DNA of 64,000 nucleotides from Brassica napus (GCF_020379485.1 NC_063442.1:10813509-10877508); one strand, 5' to 3'. Counted from the first letter of the stretch, positions 34,333-48,517 are shown. Notes: generated by a model from the letters alone, not told the origin. A program made the numbers and translations.

Positions 34333-35445
34333 TATATTATAAATGGATTATAAATTTTAATATTTTATGTTCAAATGATTTTATATTTAATTTTATTCAT
34401 TAAAAACAAATTGAATATGTAATTTAAATTAATGACATCTTTAAGAAGAGCCATATTTTTGGTGTTTTCTTTATCATATCTATGATTTGCGGAAGGGCAG
34501 AGAAGAAAACGGATGAGTAGTATATATAGATGAAAGTAAAATCTAAGTTTTAAAAGATGATATTGTTGCTCCAAAGATTAAGCAGAAGGTAATATTTCAT
34601 TTTTAAATAGATAAATTTGCAAGTACATATATGATAATTAATCATATTATTTCTTTACATCGCAAGAATAGTGAAATATAGTAACTAAGTTTAAATTAGT
34701 TTTAACATATTTTTTTTTTCTAAAAGAATAAGTATAATGTAATATTCTGTTTCTAAATAAATCCTACCAAATACACTAACAATATTTACCTTTAAGTGAT
34801 TGTCGATCTTTTAGGAATTTTTTGGTAAGATAGTTTTTCTTAACGTCCGTGAATAATCATAACCAAAAAGGTTCGGAAACAAAATGATAAAGATAGAAAA
34901 ATTTGCAACACTTGCAAGGCATGAGAGGATAACAACATCATTCTTAAGGGAAAGAATACACTGTCTGTTTCCATTTGATTCTCTATTTGATTCTCTGAGA
35001 AGACGATCATGTAGCCACACCAGCTCTCCAAGCGCCAAATATGACTGATAACAACCATCACGCAACACACTCTTGGCTATGTCTCTGGCAATTGAAGTAT
35101 CCCCCATACCCTCTACCTCAAATTTTACACTACTGAAGCCAGTTATTTATGAGCAGTGTTACTTGTTGGAGAAGTGATCGATATCTTAGCCAATGCATTG
35201 GTAAGATAGTTAATGTTCATTTATTTTCAAATGATTACCAATACATTGATTTTTTGGTATTGGTAATGTTAGCCTTATTGGCGGTTTATATTTGAAAAAT
35301 AAAATCAATTACTAATTGGAACAAACCCATCATGTGTTTTAGAGGCTTTTAGCTAAGTAGGGTCTATAATGGGTTGTAATTAAATTAACCAAACACATTT
35401 AATGAAGGAAGCAAAGACTCATTCAAACTCAATGGATATCTCTTA
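34333..35445. other. Intergenic; one unassigned ORF
   Basis: Mostly AT-rich. On the minus strand 34811-35107 is open for 98 residues beginning MGDTSIARDIAKSVLRDGCY. It has ordinary codon composition compared with its surroundings, but I do not recognise it. It might be a gene fragment or chance. Confidence 0.35.
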
Positions 35446-35447
35446 TA

Positions 35448-35701
35448 CTCTCTCTATTCCTAAAAAAATCCTTGTTATAGTTTATTCACATTTATTAAGA
35501 AAACATATAAAATTATATTTTCCAATACATTATTTTTCTTAATTAACTATTCTCAATAAATTTTAACCAATGAGAATTTATTAAATACAATTGTATTTTT
35601 TGAAAAGTATAATTTTTCATTAATTAATGTATTGAAAATGTATGTATCTTTTTGAAACAAATATTTTTCTTAAAACATGGATCTTTTAGGAACGGATGGA
35701 G
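35448..35701. mobile_element. Stowaway-like MITE (copy 3)
   Basis: Same family as 19831-20088: CTCTCTCTATTCCTAAA at the left, GATCTTTTAGGAACGGATGG at the right, TA duplicated at 35446-35447 and 35702-35703. The interior matches copy 1 over most of its length, including ACATATAAAATTRTATTTT and CATTAATTAATGTATTG. Confidence 0.85.
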
Positions 35702-35703
35702 TA

Positions 35704-36620
35704 AATAGTAAAAACAACAAAGATTTAGACATTGTACTGTTTTTGAATGTTTTTTATCTTACCAAAATTTTCTATGGTAAGATTTTAACCGAACAACAAA
35801 GAATACATAAATGATTGAATTTTAAATAGGATTTTATAACTACAAAGATGAAATGATATCCTTCCAAAGTATTTTACAATGGGTCGATGACATTAAAAAT
35901 TAAAGAGAATGATCAAAATGAATCATTATCAAGACGTTTATGACTACAGTTTTGACTTTTGAGAAGGTACTACATCAGACTGGATTACATTATCTCAAGA
36001 ACTCAAATGATGTACTAATGAAGGGGAGTTAATGCTCACTGCACACTTTTCTTTCTTAATTATGGGTTTTCCATTATATTTCTATGTATATATATATATA
36101 CTTATTTACCTATGAAATAATACAATAATGTGATTCCCTATTTCCCCTTTCTTTAACACAAATTATTTTTCATAACAAAATTTATGTTATTACATTACAT
36201 CATAGATAATTATCTACTTAACAAATAAAATCATTTTAATTAAAATTAGTTATCTTAAACGTAGGCATATACTGAATCCAAATAAAGAAAAGATAAAACC
36301 AAAAAAAAGTGTACTTTGTAAACTTTAATCATTTTGGTACGAAGATCTGTGCCCCCGTAGCTAGGTTTAGGAGTAGAAGTAGATGCTTCATTAAATTTAC
36401 CATACATCTCTCTCTATACGGATATAACAATTAATTAAAATTGTTAGAAAAATAGGCAGGAAAATGAAAATAAATGGAGGAAAAAGACATGATGACTAAA
36501 AGGAGATTTCAGTGCTTTCAATTCAGCTCTGAGGCTGACACCAAGAAAGTGTTTTTGGGCAGACCATTATGCTCTTGTCTTTGACCATTCTTTCTACCTT
36601 TACTCCTCTTATTTTCGATA
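35704..36620. other. Intergenic, no gene seen
   Basis: AT-rich with a short TA microsatellite near 36090. A GC-richer patch at 36340-36610 has no open frame of note. Confidence 0.45.
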
Positions 36621-36624
36621 TACT

Positions 36625-36845
36625 AAGAACATGATTAACTTTGGTTTCTTAACTAAAATTCTTAGTTTTGATTAAAAGATAGTTTTTAGTTTTTTTAAAA
36701 AATTTTAACTAAGAAAAACTAAGAGTCATCTCTTAAATAAGAGATATAAAAATCGTTTCTTAACCTAAAAATGTACAAAAAAATAAAAAAATATCAAATC
36801 ATGAGTTAACAACCCTGGTTAAAAGACCATGATTAATCTTGCCCT
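36625..36845. mobile_element. Probable MITE with ACATGATTAA-type ends
   Basis: The left end AACATGATTAACTTTGG and the reversed right end AGATTAATCATGGTC, plus inner TTCTTAACTAAAA/TTTTAACCAGGG segments, form an imperfect inverted pair. Similar short elements are common in Brassica, but the borders are not sharp. Confidence 0.45.
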
Positions 36846-36994
36846 AAGTCCTCAAGTGATTTTACCTAAAGAATCTAAGTCATCTAATTATATTTAAACA
36901 TATTTTGGTTCAACTTCTCATAATATTTAGGGGAAATGATTTAAAACATCATTCTTGATAATTTCCACGTAGGCATTCTAACAAAAAAATTATA

Positions 36995-37237
36995 CTACTT
37001 CTTCTGTTCAAACATAGCTGATGTTTTAAAAAGTTTTAGATGTTTCAAAAATTCATTATGTTTTGATATTTTATAATAATCTTAGCTTTATTAAAACTGT
37101 GTGACCAATAATGTTATTTTTTTTATAATTGGCTGAATCAATTTTATTTGTATTTTTGATGTTACATTTTAGAAACAAATATGTATTAACTTTTGTGCTT
37201 TCAACCAAAACATCATCTATTTTTCAACAGAATGGAT
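36995..37237. mobile_element. Stowaway-like MITE (copy 4, old)
   Basis: Left CTACTTCTTCTGTTCAAACA and reversed right ATCCATTCTGTTGAAAAATA pair imperfectly, continuing into GATGATGTTTT on both arms. TA flanks both ends. Confidence 0.6.
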
Positions 37238-37239
37238 TA

Positions 37240-40095
37240 TATTTAATATTGGAATTACAAATATAAACTTTGTTAATATTTTATTAGTGAATATTAAAAA
37301 AAATCAGAAATACACAAAAATATTTTTTAGAAAGAAAAGAATGAAAACTTTGAGACTTTTAAAATTTTCAGATATATGTTAAATAATGCTAATATAATTT
37401 TGTATTTATATTTTAATGATTTTTAAAAATTATATTTTTAATGTTTGTGTGGTTAACTAAAATATTATACATTTAAAATCGAAAATGCTAAAATCAAATT
37501 GAAATTAAAATCTATATATACAAGTAGAATAAACATAGATAGTTGATCGATTTTAAATGATAAACGTTTGAAAATTCATAAATTGCTTTTGTAAAATATT
37601 ACAATTTATCATTGATTTAATGTTTCTCAATTTTAAATAATTATGTAAATAAATTATATGCAACTAGTTAAGTTATGTTTATGAGATACCCTTCACCTAG
37701 ATATTATGTTATTCGAGTTGGTATCTACCAAGCAGACTCCTCATGGTTCACATGCATAGTCTTTAATGTTCATAGGTCTTGCAATTTGTCTACACCTCCT
37801 AGATTTTCTAGATAGGGACATACATTGCAATATCTACTAGCTCTCTCCTTGCTTCTTCCCCTTGTAAGCCAAATTTTTTTATATGTATATGTGAATGTAT
37901 ATATCTGAGTTCTTTTATTTTTGGTAAAAATGTTAAGAACCAAATGCTGCAATGCATAGTATTTAATTCAAAGTGAATCCAAATGCTGCACTATATGATA
38001 TTAAAGTCCCTAAATAGTTGGCTTCGATTCACTTAGCATGGTTTGAGTGGTTTTTAGCAGATGACTCGTAAATTCTTTCTCAAAAAAGTGAGTTACAGGT
38101 CGTTCGGCATCATATATACATATCAATTTTTTGAATAAAATTAGTCAATTTAAAAAAAAATAAAAACTGTGACTTTATCCGCAGCAAGGCGCGCTCGACC
38201 TGCTTTTCAGCATTACATTGATACGTATCCATGGTAACGGGAGGTAGCCAGGTAGGTATTAATTAGCAATCTAGAATCGTACAACCTAAATCTATTATGT
38301 TTTCTTTTATTTATTTTATTAAAAGTTTAAAACATAAACATTACATTGCACCTAACTTATTAGTAATATTACATAAATGTCAATAATAATTAATAAAAAA
38401 CTCATTAAAGTTAATTATGTAAAACAGCATTATACTACTAATCATGTTTTCAAACAATATAATAACTAAACTTGCATACAAACATATAAACATTAGGTCT
38501 TACTTTTTAATAATTTTTTACTAATCTTATAAAATTATTTGATAAAATAAAAATTGATTAAAATACTCAAATAATTTATAAAAACTAAATACTAAAAAAT
38601 ATGCTAAAAATACTCAGATAATTTATAAAAGAAACTAATTTCTTCATATAAATTAAAGACTGTATATAACTAAGATGCTAAATCAATAAATTGACAGTAA
38701 ATAAAATTTATAACAATTTTTTATATATCAAAGTTTTAAATAAAATACATAGATTTATAACAGTTCATTACGAGAATTCGTAATACGGGTTAAAAATAAA
38801 ATAAAACAATATTTCATATAATTTTTATTTTTAATATAAATACAAAGTAATAAAATTCTACTCCATATTATCATATATACCAAAAATATTTATTTTTATT
38901 AAATTAGATTTTGTTAAAAAAACATTTTCATGTTTTTAAAGCGCATATTAGAATTTGGTTAGATTAAAATTTCTTAATAAAGAAGGTATAGTGCCACTGG
39001 CATGTCTGTTATCACAAAAAAAAATTTCCATGTTTAATTGCTATTATTAATATGCTCTATGCATGTGTATTATTTCTTGTTCTTAAGAAACAATTGTAAT
39101 ATTTCCGACACGGTAAGATGCCATAGCAGACCTAGGGACAAACTCTGTACGAGATGACGTAAGCACCTGAGTACTATAAAAATTTTCAGTAGTGACACAC
39201 ACACAGAAATATGTAACATATATAAATGTAAATAATGTGTGTGTAATTTACAGTATTTTCTCACGTTGTATATAACCAATAAATATTTTGACCAAAAAGA
39301 AAAAAAGTATAACCAATTTTTTTTTTGTGCTATGATAGAAATAGAGTTACGGTATCCTCTGTTTTCTCGCAAATTGAAACATTTTTCTTAGAACGTAAAT
39401 ACTAGTTTTTTATTGAAGTTTTTAGGGTCCGAGAACGGTAACAGTCTATTTAATATATAAACAGTGTAAAATTTCAACTAATTTGTGAAGAAAAGTAAAA
39501 AATCAACTTTTGTGGGTTTTCAATACAAAAACGAATTCTGTTTATTTTATATAAAATACTATATTTTAATTAATTAATAATTAAGTAAATAATGTTTTCA
39601 TAAAGATAAAATTTCCATACAATTTTTTTTATCATTTAACATTAATGTAAAATAATTTATGTGTTTCATATATGTAAATAAATATAGATAATTTTAGTAT
39701 TAGTTGTAACCAATTACTTATTAATATCTATAAATAAATTATTGAAATTTTTTATTATACATACTAAACAACAACTAAAAATTATAAATTTAAAATATTT
39801 TATTAATACAATATATTATATTAATTTTAAAAATAGCCATTCAAGTTCTAAAAAACAAAAAATATTTTATGTAATAAAATTTATAAATATTTTCAAAATT
39901 TTAAAATATTTTAATTTTAATAATTTATAGATATTTTATTAATTATATTTAAGTATAATACTTAAAAATAAAATAATTTAAAACATGGTAATGTTTTTAT
40001 TTTAAATAACAGCCATTATATTTTGATAAATTTTAATGGTATTTTTTTTTAAAATTATTATTTTAAAACAATGTATTGCTTATTTTATAAAAAAA
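37240..40095. other. Gene-free AT-rich stretch
   Basis: I find no supported gene. The GC-richer patches at 37680-37860 and 38160-38260 do not encode anything I recognise. Much of 38300-40100 is nearly pure A/T. Confidence 0.5.
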
Positions 40096-40099
40096 CTAA

Positions 40100-40240
40100 A
40101 AATACAGTAAAACCAAAATTTAAAAACCAAAAACCAAAACCAAAAGCTGAAAATCAAAAACCAAAATTTAAAAATTAAAAACTAAAAACCAAAATCTAAA
40201 ACCAAAATCTAAAAACCAAAAACTAAAACCAGAAACTAAT
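40100..40240 (+). repeat. Low-complexity AAAACC-type tract
   Basis: An irregular run of units such as AAAACCAAAATCTA and AAAACTAAAAACC, about 15 units over 140 bp. G is almost absent. Probably an expanded microsatellite. Confidence 0.7.
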
Positions 40241-40899
40241 GGAAACAAACATCACCATAGTATAATTACGGTTCACATATTAGGTAAAATAAGTGTGATT
40301 TCTTAGAATAAATAATGCAGAATAAAAATATATTACAGAATAATATTTAATTTGTGAAATTTATTTAATGGTACAAAATTAATAGTTGATTTATAAAAAT
40401 AAACTAATAATATAGCGGCATAAAATAATCATGTATATTTCCAATCCGGATAAGTTTTAGTTTGGTTTTTAGATTTGTGGTTTGATTCAGATAGTAGACC
40501 TAGAAATTGTTTAATAATCAGAAAATTCATATTTAATTTGATTCCGGCTCAATATTTTTTTTAATAATTTTGATTAGTTAATGTAACTCATGTAAAAATA
40601 GAAAGTAAAAACTTAGTATTAAAAAATCAGGTATGAAGATACTAATATGTATTAAAAATTGTATAAAATAAATTCTCTCATTTTATATTTAGCTAAATAC
40701 AAAGTGTATATTTGAAACACATTTTATGTAATGCATATTTATTAATTAATTCATGAATTAGATATTATTTTTTATGACAAAAAGATATTATTTTATACTC
40801 TAACATTATATAATGTTTATCCGAATGACATTCACTATTTCCCTTGCTATTATAATCTCCATATATTTTCTTTGCACTATATTTGAACTATGTCTAACA

Positions 40900-43605
40900 T
40901 TCACCTTCCGCATGCCTTACTAATTCTAGAGGATCTTTTGTAATTCTTTTAAATAATTTATCAATTATGTTTCTATCCAACTTTGGGTCTTCTCTGCCTT
41001 TATAGATATTCTCAATTTAGTGTAAACACTGGATTTTGTAAAAATCGATGGGCAGGATGGTGTAGATGGGATTGTCCAAGTATGTAAAGCTAGGAGACAC
41101 TCAAAACTAGCATGGTTTATTGATTCATCTACCTTCCATCATCGGAACAATGATTATTACATCGCATACGATGACGTGTCATATTTTTTGTTACGGCTAA
41201 ATGATGTTACGATCTTCCATATAAGATGGTGTATCTTATGAAAAACACTGATCTTTCAAGCAAAGGCTTGAAGCTTCGTGAAGCTAGGCTCAGTTACCAT
41301 TACTTCAAATTCAGAGTTATCATTACTTCAAATTCAGTAACTAGGATATTCCTAGCTAGCCGCCAAATATCATGATATTATAGTATATTACCAAGTCTTT
41401 GTATAACTCCAACATAACTTATTCCCTCAAGCGAATTAGCTTCCCACTTGACTCTTAATCAGTGGTATATCCTCTGATACGACAATGCATGTTCTCCAGA
41501 ATCTCCATATCTCCCTCTCCAGGCCACCATGAATGAAGGCACCATCGTCATTTATTGATGAATTACTGGAACACATTGTTTAGCATGCCTTGCTGGAACT
41601 TTCAGAATCCATGGATCTTCTTGGCTCTAATCTCAAAACTATAATTACCTTCTATCTGATACATAATGCCAGTAATTGTTATATTTCCTGTAAACTTCTC
41701 CAAACGTAAGAAAGACTATCAATAGCACCTGATCGCAAAGGTGAACTAAGTCTGTAAAATTTTCTTTGCAGTACCCTTGTAAGAAGAGAATCTGGAAATT
41801 CTATCGGATACCAGTATTGCTCCAATAATTTTATATTAAAATAATGAATTACACAGAAACCAAGATCACTTTCCTGTTTTGAATTATGAATTTTTTTTCC
41901 CTTTTACCCAATGAATCTCCTCTTAAATCAATTAGAGATCCACGAGAATCGAGCAATAGCACTCGTTAGCTTTTAGCTAGTAGAAAGCTGGACATAACAT
42001 AGGTTGGAAGGGGTAATGAGATAGATGTTATCAGAATTACCTTCCCTCCTCTTGATAACCATGTGCATACCATCCATTAACTCTATGTTGTAGTCTATCT
42101 TTTAGAAACGCAAAGAATTTACAGTTAGACCCACTAATATCCTCTCGAATTCCCAAGTAAGACCCCATCCCCCCTTCATTATCAATTCTAAAAGAGGTTT
42201 TGATTGTTTTCTTTACATAAGCAGATACTCTCTTACTAAAGCGTATATAAGAATTTTCAAAATTAATACACTGGTCCAATGCCTTTCGATAAATCTAAAC
42301 TGCTTTCATTACTTCATCATTCATGAGGCTCCGTCTTACAAAATAAAAAGCTATCATCAGCACAAATAAGGTGTGACATCAGAGGGATAACACGTGACAC
42401 GTGAATCCCATTATCTTCCCTTAAATATCTTCATGATTAAGAATGCTAACGATCGCTTTTGTGCATAAAATAAACATGAAAGGAGACAAAGGATCTTCTT
42501 GACGCAATGCCCTCTTTGGTGGAATGTTACCTCTGGGTTGGCCATTCTTCAGAACATGATACTTGACACATGTTATACATCGCATTATCAAGTTTATCCA
42601 TGTTGCCAAGAATCCCATATTTTTATAACAACAGTAATGAAATCTTATTCCCACTGATCACATGCTTTATTCATATTTGTTTTGATTGCCATTATCTTAT
42701 GTCTTCCATCTCAATTTGATATAAGCACATGAAATATCTCCTGATCAATAATAATATCACTTGTGATATGCTTTCAAGCAACAAAAGCTGACTGGGTTCT
42801 GAGATACGTTTCGATAAAAAAATTGTTTAATCTTGGCATAATACTTTTGAGATTATCCTGTTACTCACAGTGCACATAATTATCATACAAAATTATGCCA
42901 TCTCAATAGGCTAATCTTTTTTGGAATGAAGCAAAGGTTTGCGCCATTCAATTCCTGAGCCATAACCCCATCAAACAGAAATTCATTAACCATACAAGTT
43001 AGATCTCCTGTCACAATATCCCATAACTTCTGATAAAGCAATGATGTCATTCCATATGGGCCAAGAGCTTTCTCCGTATGAATTGCATAATTCCATTTCG
43101 TAACAAAGAAAGTAAGATCCTCGTTGATTGAATATGTGATAGTCATATTAGCATTTGTTAACTCTTATTTTATCTCTTTCGAGTTTAATGTCTCAAATTA
43201 TTTCTGAAATAACTAGTATCAATGGATACTAATTCCTCATCATCCTCCGTCATATTTATGGATCCATCATTTAGTCTCATAATATGATTCATTGCACTTC
43301 TTTGTTTTTTTAATTCATGGAAAAACTTCAAGTTTCTATCCCCTTTGTTAAGTTAAAGTACTCTACTCTTCTACCTTCAGAACATTTTTTCTCTTTAATA
43401 GCATCAAATTGTTCTTTTAAGACAAGTGCTAACTATTCATAAGACACTTCATCATTCAAATACATTTCTCTAACTATTTTTAGTTTCATTTATTTTCTTC
43501 TCTGAGTTTAAATTATTTTGTCTTCTTCACTGACTCAAGGTTCTGCGGCAATTCGATATATGGACCATTAAATATATATCATTCGGAAGTTCAGAACATC
43601 TGCAA
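40900..43605 (-). pseudogene. Old LINE relic (ORF2: RT to zf-RVT region)
   Basis: Collinear with ORF2 of the full-length LINE but heavily mutated. From right to left on the minus strand: a segment after the endonuclease (~43600-43200), the start of the RT with EKALGPYGMTSLLYQKLWDI (42883-43146), a middle RT part with RGNIPPKRALRQEDPLSPF (42421-42654), then FEKSY-like and EGGMGSYLGIREDI (42037-42279), and the zf-RVT region down to ~40903. Many stops, frameshifts and small insertions. The catalytic FADD region is still traceable near 42350. The 3' RNase H part and poly(A) tail are missing at the left. Belongs to the same broad family but is much older. Confidence 0.85.
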
Positions 43606-43607
43606 CT

Positions 43608-43825
43608 CCACTCTATTTTTTATTTATAAATATAGTTTGGAGTAAAAATGCTTCAGTCTATCTATTTTTACTCTATAATAGAGTATAAAATGGGTCTATT
43701 CTATCAATAAAGTAATACACCTTTTTATCACTTCATTTTCTACTATAAAATGGAATATCAATAAAGTATAACCGAACTTGAAGAAAATATTCAGAGTACA
43801 CCATTAGAGATGGTTTCAGATAAGA
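43608..43825. mobile_element. Probable MITE beside the LINE relic
   Basis: An AT-rich ~215-bp block with runs like ACTCTATTTTT, TACTCTATAATAGAG and CTACTATAAAATGGAA, starting CATCTGCAACTCC and ending in CCATTAGAGATGG. This texture matches a common Brassica MITE group whose ends begin GAGCATCTCCAA. Borders and duplication are unclear. Confidence 0.4.
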
Positions 43826-43829
43826 TCAC

Positions 43830-45915
43830 TTACATAAACTTTGTGGTTTGATATATTCATTTTACATTCCTTTTACTGTAACACAATTTTTCTGATTAAG
43901 GATATTAATTTGGTCGAACATAATCATTTTGTTTGAAATTTTTTGTTATTCTGTGAAAAACCTTCAAAACCTAGAATTAACATATACGTTTTTGATTAAT
44001 TTTTGCATATGAATCTATTAGTTTTTTCTTTCTTGAATTATTAATCTTACAATTTACATATATGTTTTATTTGCGTCTGGAGGATAAAAATAGTTCTAAT
44101 TAAATGGATTTCAAAATTTTCTGTTTTTTTCCCTTATAATTTGCATGGGAATATTTTATGGGACCGTGATCATCTGGAGTAACTAATGTTATTTATTAAA
44201 TAATTGGTATGGGCTCAAGGCGATAAAATTTTGTATGTTCTTCATCCATTTACTTTTTAACTTATTTTGAGGTCTAAGATAATATGTACACTGAGATAGA
44301 GACTCCCCCATCCGGCCGTCCCTTTCTTTCATTTAGTACCTGGAATCTCTGCTCCACCCATTCTCTCGTATTTTCTCATCTTTTCAATATATATTTCTGA
44401 TCAAGATATAGTGGAAAACATTATAGTATGGTTCAGATAAGCAATAAATGATAAAAGAGATAAAAGAGTATAGTAGGAACGTAGGATTCACTACTGACAC
44501 TAAAGATACACATTATAGAATTGATAGAGAAAGTAAACACAGAAAGTTATAAACCGATAAAATTGAGCAGTATGGAATACTAATATTACATAAACTTCAG
44601 AAATTACTCTATTTTATAATCACAAAATTACATACAGTTTTCAAATACTCTTCATCAGTGCTATGGAATTAAGAATTTTTGGGAATTCTTTTCCTTTTTG
44701 AAGTACTGAGATTATTTACTATGCGTATAAATATAGACAAATACAAGACAATATATATATCGAGCTAAATAACTCTGGCGATGTTGGAAATAAATTACAC
44801 ATTTGTTTGGAGTTTCGTAAGTGAATTTTATATATTTAATGTGATTTTCCTCGATAGAACTAATTATATGCATAATTACAAAATCATTCTCTGATTTAGC
44901 AACCACATGCTAGCTAAGTTAAAGGCACTTGGAAGGTAATTAATACGATAACCATGGAAGCTAATTTTGCAATCGTTGTCTCCCTTAGCATTCCATATTT
45001 TGTTTCATTGACGTGTGCTAATTGAAAGAGCAAAAATCACAGAAGAACTAACCACTCTTAATAAGATTATAGTCTGGTGTATGCATTTACTTATAATAAG
45101 GAAGGTCCCAGAAGTTTTTGTAATACATATATATAACATAATTAGATTAGGTGAAGGTTAAGGAAACCTAAATTTTGGTGTCATTCTTGAAGTAATAAAT
45201 AGAAAAAGAAGATACTAATATAAGTTTGACCCAGAAAAAAAATACAACTATAAGTTTGTAATGTGTGTTCTATATCTTATAAGACCATTACACTACCAAA
45301 AACCAGACACATACACACGTTGATCGTTCTAGCTCCTCGGACATCTAACTTATTTATTTATTTATAAAGTTAATTTTTTTTAATGATTTGTTCAATTCAG
45401 TAATGAATGCTCCTCACCTATGTTAGTCAATATGTAATGTTTCGTGGCCTTATGCACATGCAGTTGTGCCGTCTATGTGAGAAGAGAGACAGAAAGACGC
45501 AACAAGTACACTGTACTGTGATCATATACCATCATTGGTTTCAAATTTATTAGAAAACCATTACATTTACAAAAATATACCTTTATTAAGAAAAATAATT
45601 GTTAACTACCAGAAAAATAAACTAGCATATGGTCATATATCTAAACAAGTAATATTTCTTTCTTTTTGTCAAAAACAAGTAATATATTTAAACAATATAA
45701 ATCACATGACAACATTCATTAATACGTTAATACCGTAAACATAAATTTAATATCAGAAAATATGTTGGATTTGAAATTTGACATCATCCGATGATTTTTT
45801 TTTGAAAAATGGATAATAACACGTAACCAAATGATCAAAAATAAAGTAAAACACATAGATTAAACATTTAAAATAAAATGTTTAAGAACATGAGATAACG
45901 TATTAAAACGTGTTA
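43830..45915. other. Intergenic, no gene seen
   Basis: AT-rich. The small open frames at 44712-44906 and 45535-45738 look accidental. No RNA gene recognised. Confidence 0.45.
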
Positions 45916-45936
45916 AAATATATTAAGCAACATCGG

Positions 45937-46690
45937 CGGTTCAGGTTTAGGCACTCTCACGAATCCATTCGAATCCGACATCTTTCCCACTCAATCGCTG
46001 TTTACGAAGATTTCTCCGGAATTGAAAGATCATCAATTTGCATGGATTTTATTGTACATATGAAAATGAAGAAACAATAAAAGTTTTAGTAATTTGGACA
46101 TAGATCCTAGAGATATTTTCAAATTGGCAAAATCAAAGTCTTTACTTTGGGCTGAGACACATATCTCAATAACACAATGAATCGAGCAAACTCGATTACC
46201 GATACAGCGATAGCACCGAATATCCCAGGTCGATGGTGTTTTATGGATAGATCATAGAAAAATCAGAATTTACATTCAGAAAATGATGGTATAGTACACT
46301 AGAAGGTTTTGATGGTTTAATGGGAGCGAAGAATACAAGAGCAAGTCAGCCGCCACTTCATTTATAGATAAATGTGCTTATTTGGGCAATGGAGTTTATG
46401 AAGAATTTAAAACAGTTTTCTATTATATTTGCAACGGATTGTTCTCAGTTGATGAAGATTGTTTCGGAACCAGAAGAATGACCAGCTTTTGCAAGTTACT
46501 TAGAAGACATATAAAAGTTTTGAAAAGAAGTTTTAACAGCTTAGAGCTCATTCATATACCGCGAACGCAGAATTCAAAGACGGACAGTATTGCACGCAGT
46601 GCAAGAAAATAGTCGTCTTTTGTTGTCCATATGGATATATAGCTACGAGTTTGGTTTGCAGAATCATATGTTATGTTGCTGACAAAAAAA
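45937..46690 (+). mobile_element. 5'-truncated LINE fragment (different family) with 17-bp duplication
   Basis: A degenerate RNase H-containing LINE tail: the frame at 46382-46612 ends with LELIHIPRTQNSKTDSIARS, the usual C-terminal RNase H motif of plant LINEs, followed by a short oligo(A) at 46684-46690. Perfect 17-bp target duplications ATATTAAGCAACATCGG lie at 45920-45936 and 46691-46707. Upstream parts of the fragment (46190-46330) contain eroded pieces around PGRW. Orientation is opposite to the other LINEs in the window. Confidence 0.85.
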
Positions 46691-46707
46691 ATATTAAGCA
46701 ACATCGG

Positions 46708-48368
46708 AAATTGCCGGTTTATAATTCAATACACTTTTATAGCTATAAAACTATATTGGTGTTTTTATCAACATAACACATAATATTTCATGAATGTTGT
46801 CATATTCATGTGGTTCATATAGTTCGTGTAGTTTTTAAAAATTATTTTCGAGACTACCATCATTTGGTTAAAAATTATATAAGTTGTACTTTATTATAAA
46901 ATATGTTTAAATTTTAAAATTACTACACAATATATGGATTTACAAAAAAATACTGAAAACAACTTCTAAGCCTTTAAATCATATATTTTCATCCAGAAAG
47001 AATAAATATCAAACTTTTTCTGATCAAACCAATAGTTACATGATTAATTAATAATTAAAACATTGATAACAAAGATTAACGTTAGAAGAAGAAGAAAATT
47101 CAAAACAATTTTTTTTTATTGGCCAAACCATTCTAGACAACTGTTTAATTGTCCGCTAAAACCTTTCGTTAACACATTGCTCACTACTACACTTAATTCT
47201 TTGAATGAAGAAGAAATATATACAATTTTTTATGTTTAGTTTCTATAAGCATTGCCATCTCTTACATACTCTTAGAGTATATAAAAAAATATATATATAT
47301 ATATTTATATTTATTTATTTATATAAATGTAATTTAATTAAATTTCAGTTTAAAAATAAAACTTTAGCCAATCTATGAGAAACAAGTGTTTTATGGAGTT
47401 TTAATGAATTTTTCAAAAACTATCGTTTGAGATTTCATCTTACTTTTTCATTATTTTCTTATTTTGTATGAAACATTTTATGAAAACTTCTCAATGGGGA
47501 TTTTTTATAAACTGATTTAACCCAACTTCGAGGTGGGATCTATATTTTTCCAAGAACCATCTAATTTACAAGTAAGGTATTTGGTTACCTCTTTCCATAT
47601 CACCATTCCCACATATGGTTGGAATTTAGCTGTATTAGTATATGATTGTCAATTCAAATAAAAGAAAAGAGAAAATAAAATTAATTTACATTTGAATGAA
47701 GAGAGGTCCTATTGTGGACAAGAAGTTGGTCAAGTGTAAGAAAGGCAGAAAGAAATTGAAGCTTTGTTGCTGATGGTTAAAACTTCTAAAGCATCACGTG
47801 TAAGACTTTCTTGTCTTCGTTCTCTTGTAGCTATATTCACTGAGACGGCCACACAACCATGTTTTAAACTTGGAGTTGTTTTTTGCTTTATTTCAATCAA
47901 TATGAAGAATTCACAAGATACTAAGAATCTGAGAAAATTTTGTATCTCTTAATTCAAACAAGGAAAAGAAAACATAGAAAATATAAATATATTTGGCTTA
48001 TTAATGTCAAAAGCGATAGCGATTTATCAAAAACAGATGGAGAACATCCACTTTCCGTAATTTTCAATATATGAATTAGACAACTCTAAATCAAAAAGTT
48101 GGTCCACGATGCATTTATAGACTTATTATCGTATGGAAGAAATTTTTTTATCAATATTTATTAATAATTACTGTAATATCATTTGTGCATGACAGCAGGA
48201 ACAAAAATTAAGTATTCGAATCTGAGCAGTACGCATCAAAGTCATGCGCGACACCAATGGTGTCCACCTATAGCGTTGGTATCCACTTATTGATATATCG
48301 ACACACACACATTTTGGCATACGTATACATAAAATATACAAATGTTTGTACATGTGTACGTTGCATAT
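46708..48368. other. Intergenic, no gene seen
   Basis: AT-rich, with a TA/TTTA microsatellite near 47284-47330. The ORF at 47764-47952 shows nothing recognisable. Confidence 0.45.
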
Positions 48369-48383
48369 ATATTGTGAGTACTT

Positions 48384-48517
48384 TTTTTTTTGGCTAAAAA
48401 AGAGTGTTTTCACCTCTTTGCCGAAAACCCAAACATTGTAAATAGTCCTTTCTACCGTGAGTTGAATCCAAGTGGCAGAAGTTACAGCCGCAACCCCTTT
48501 ACCACTAGGCCAACTCA
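48384..48517 (-). mobile_element. tRNA-derived SINE with 15-bp duplication
   Basis: On the minus strand the element begins near GAGTTGGCCTAGTGG and carries RNA polymerase III promoter boxes: box A TGGCCTAGTGG (48502-48512) and a box B-like TGGATTCAACTC (48459-48470), ~31 nt apart. It ends in an A-rich tail (AGCCAAAAAAAAAA). Target duplications ATATTGTGAGTACTT lie at 48369-48383 and 48518-48532, identical over 15 bp. Size (~134 bp), internal promoter and tail are those of Brassicaceae SINEs mobilised by LINEs. Confidence 0.9.
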
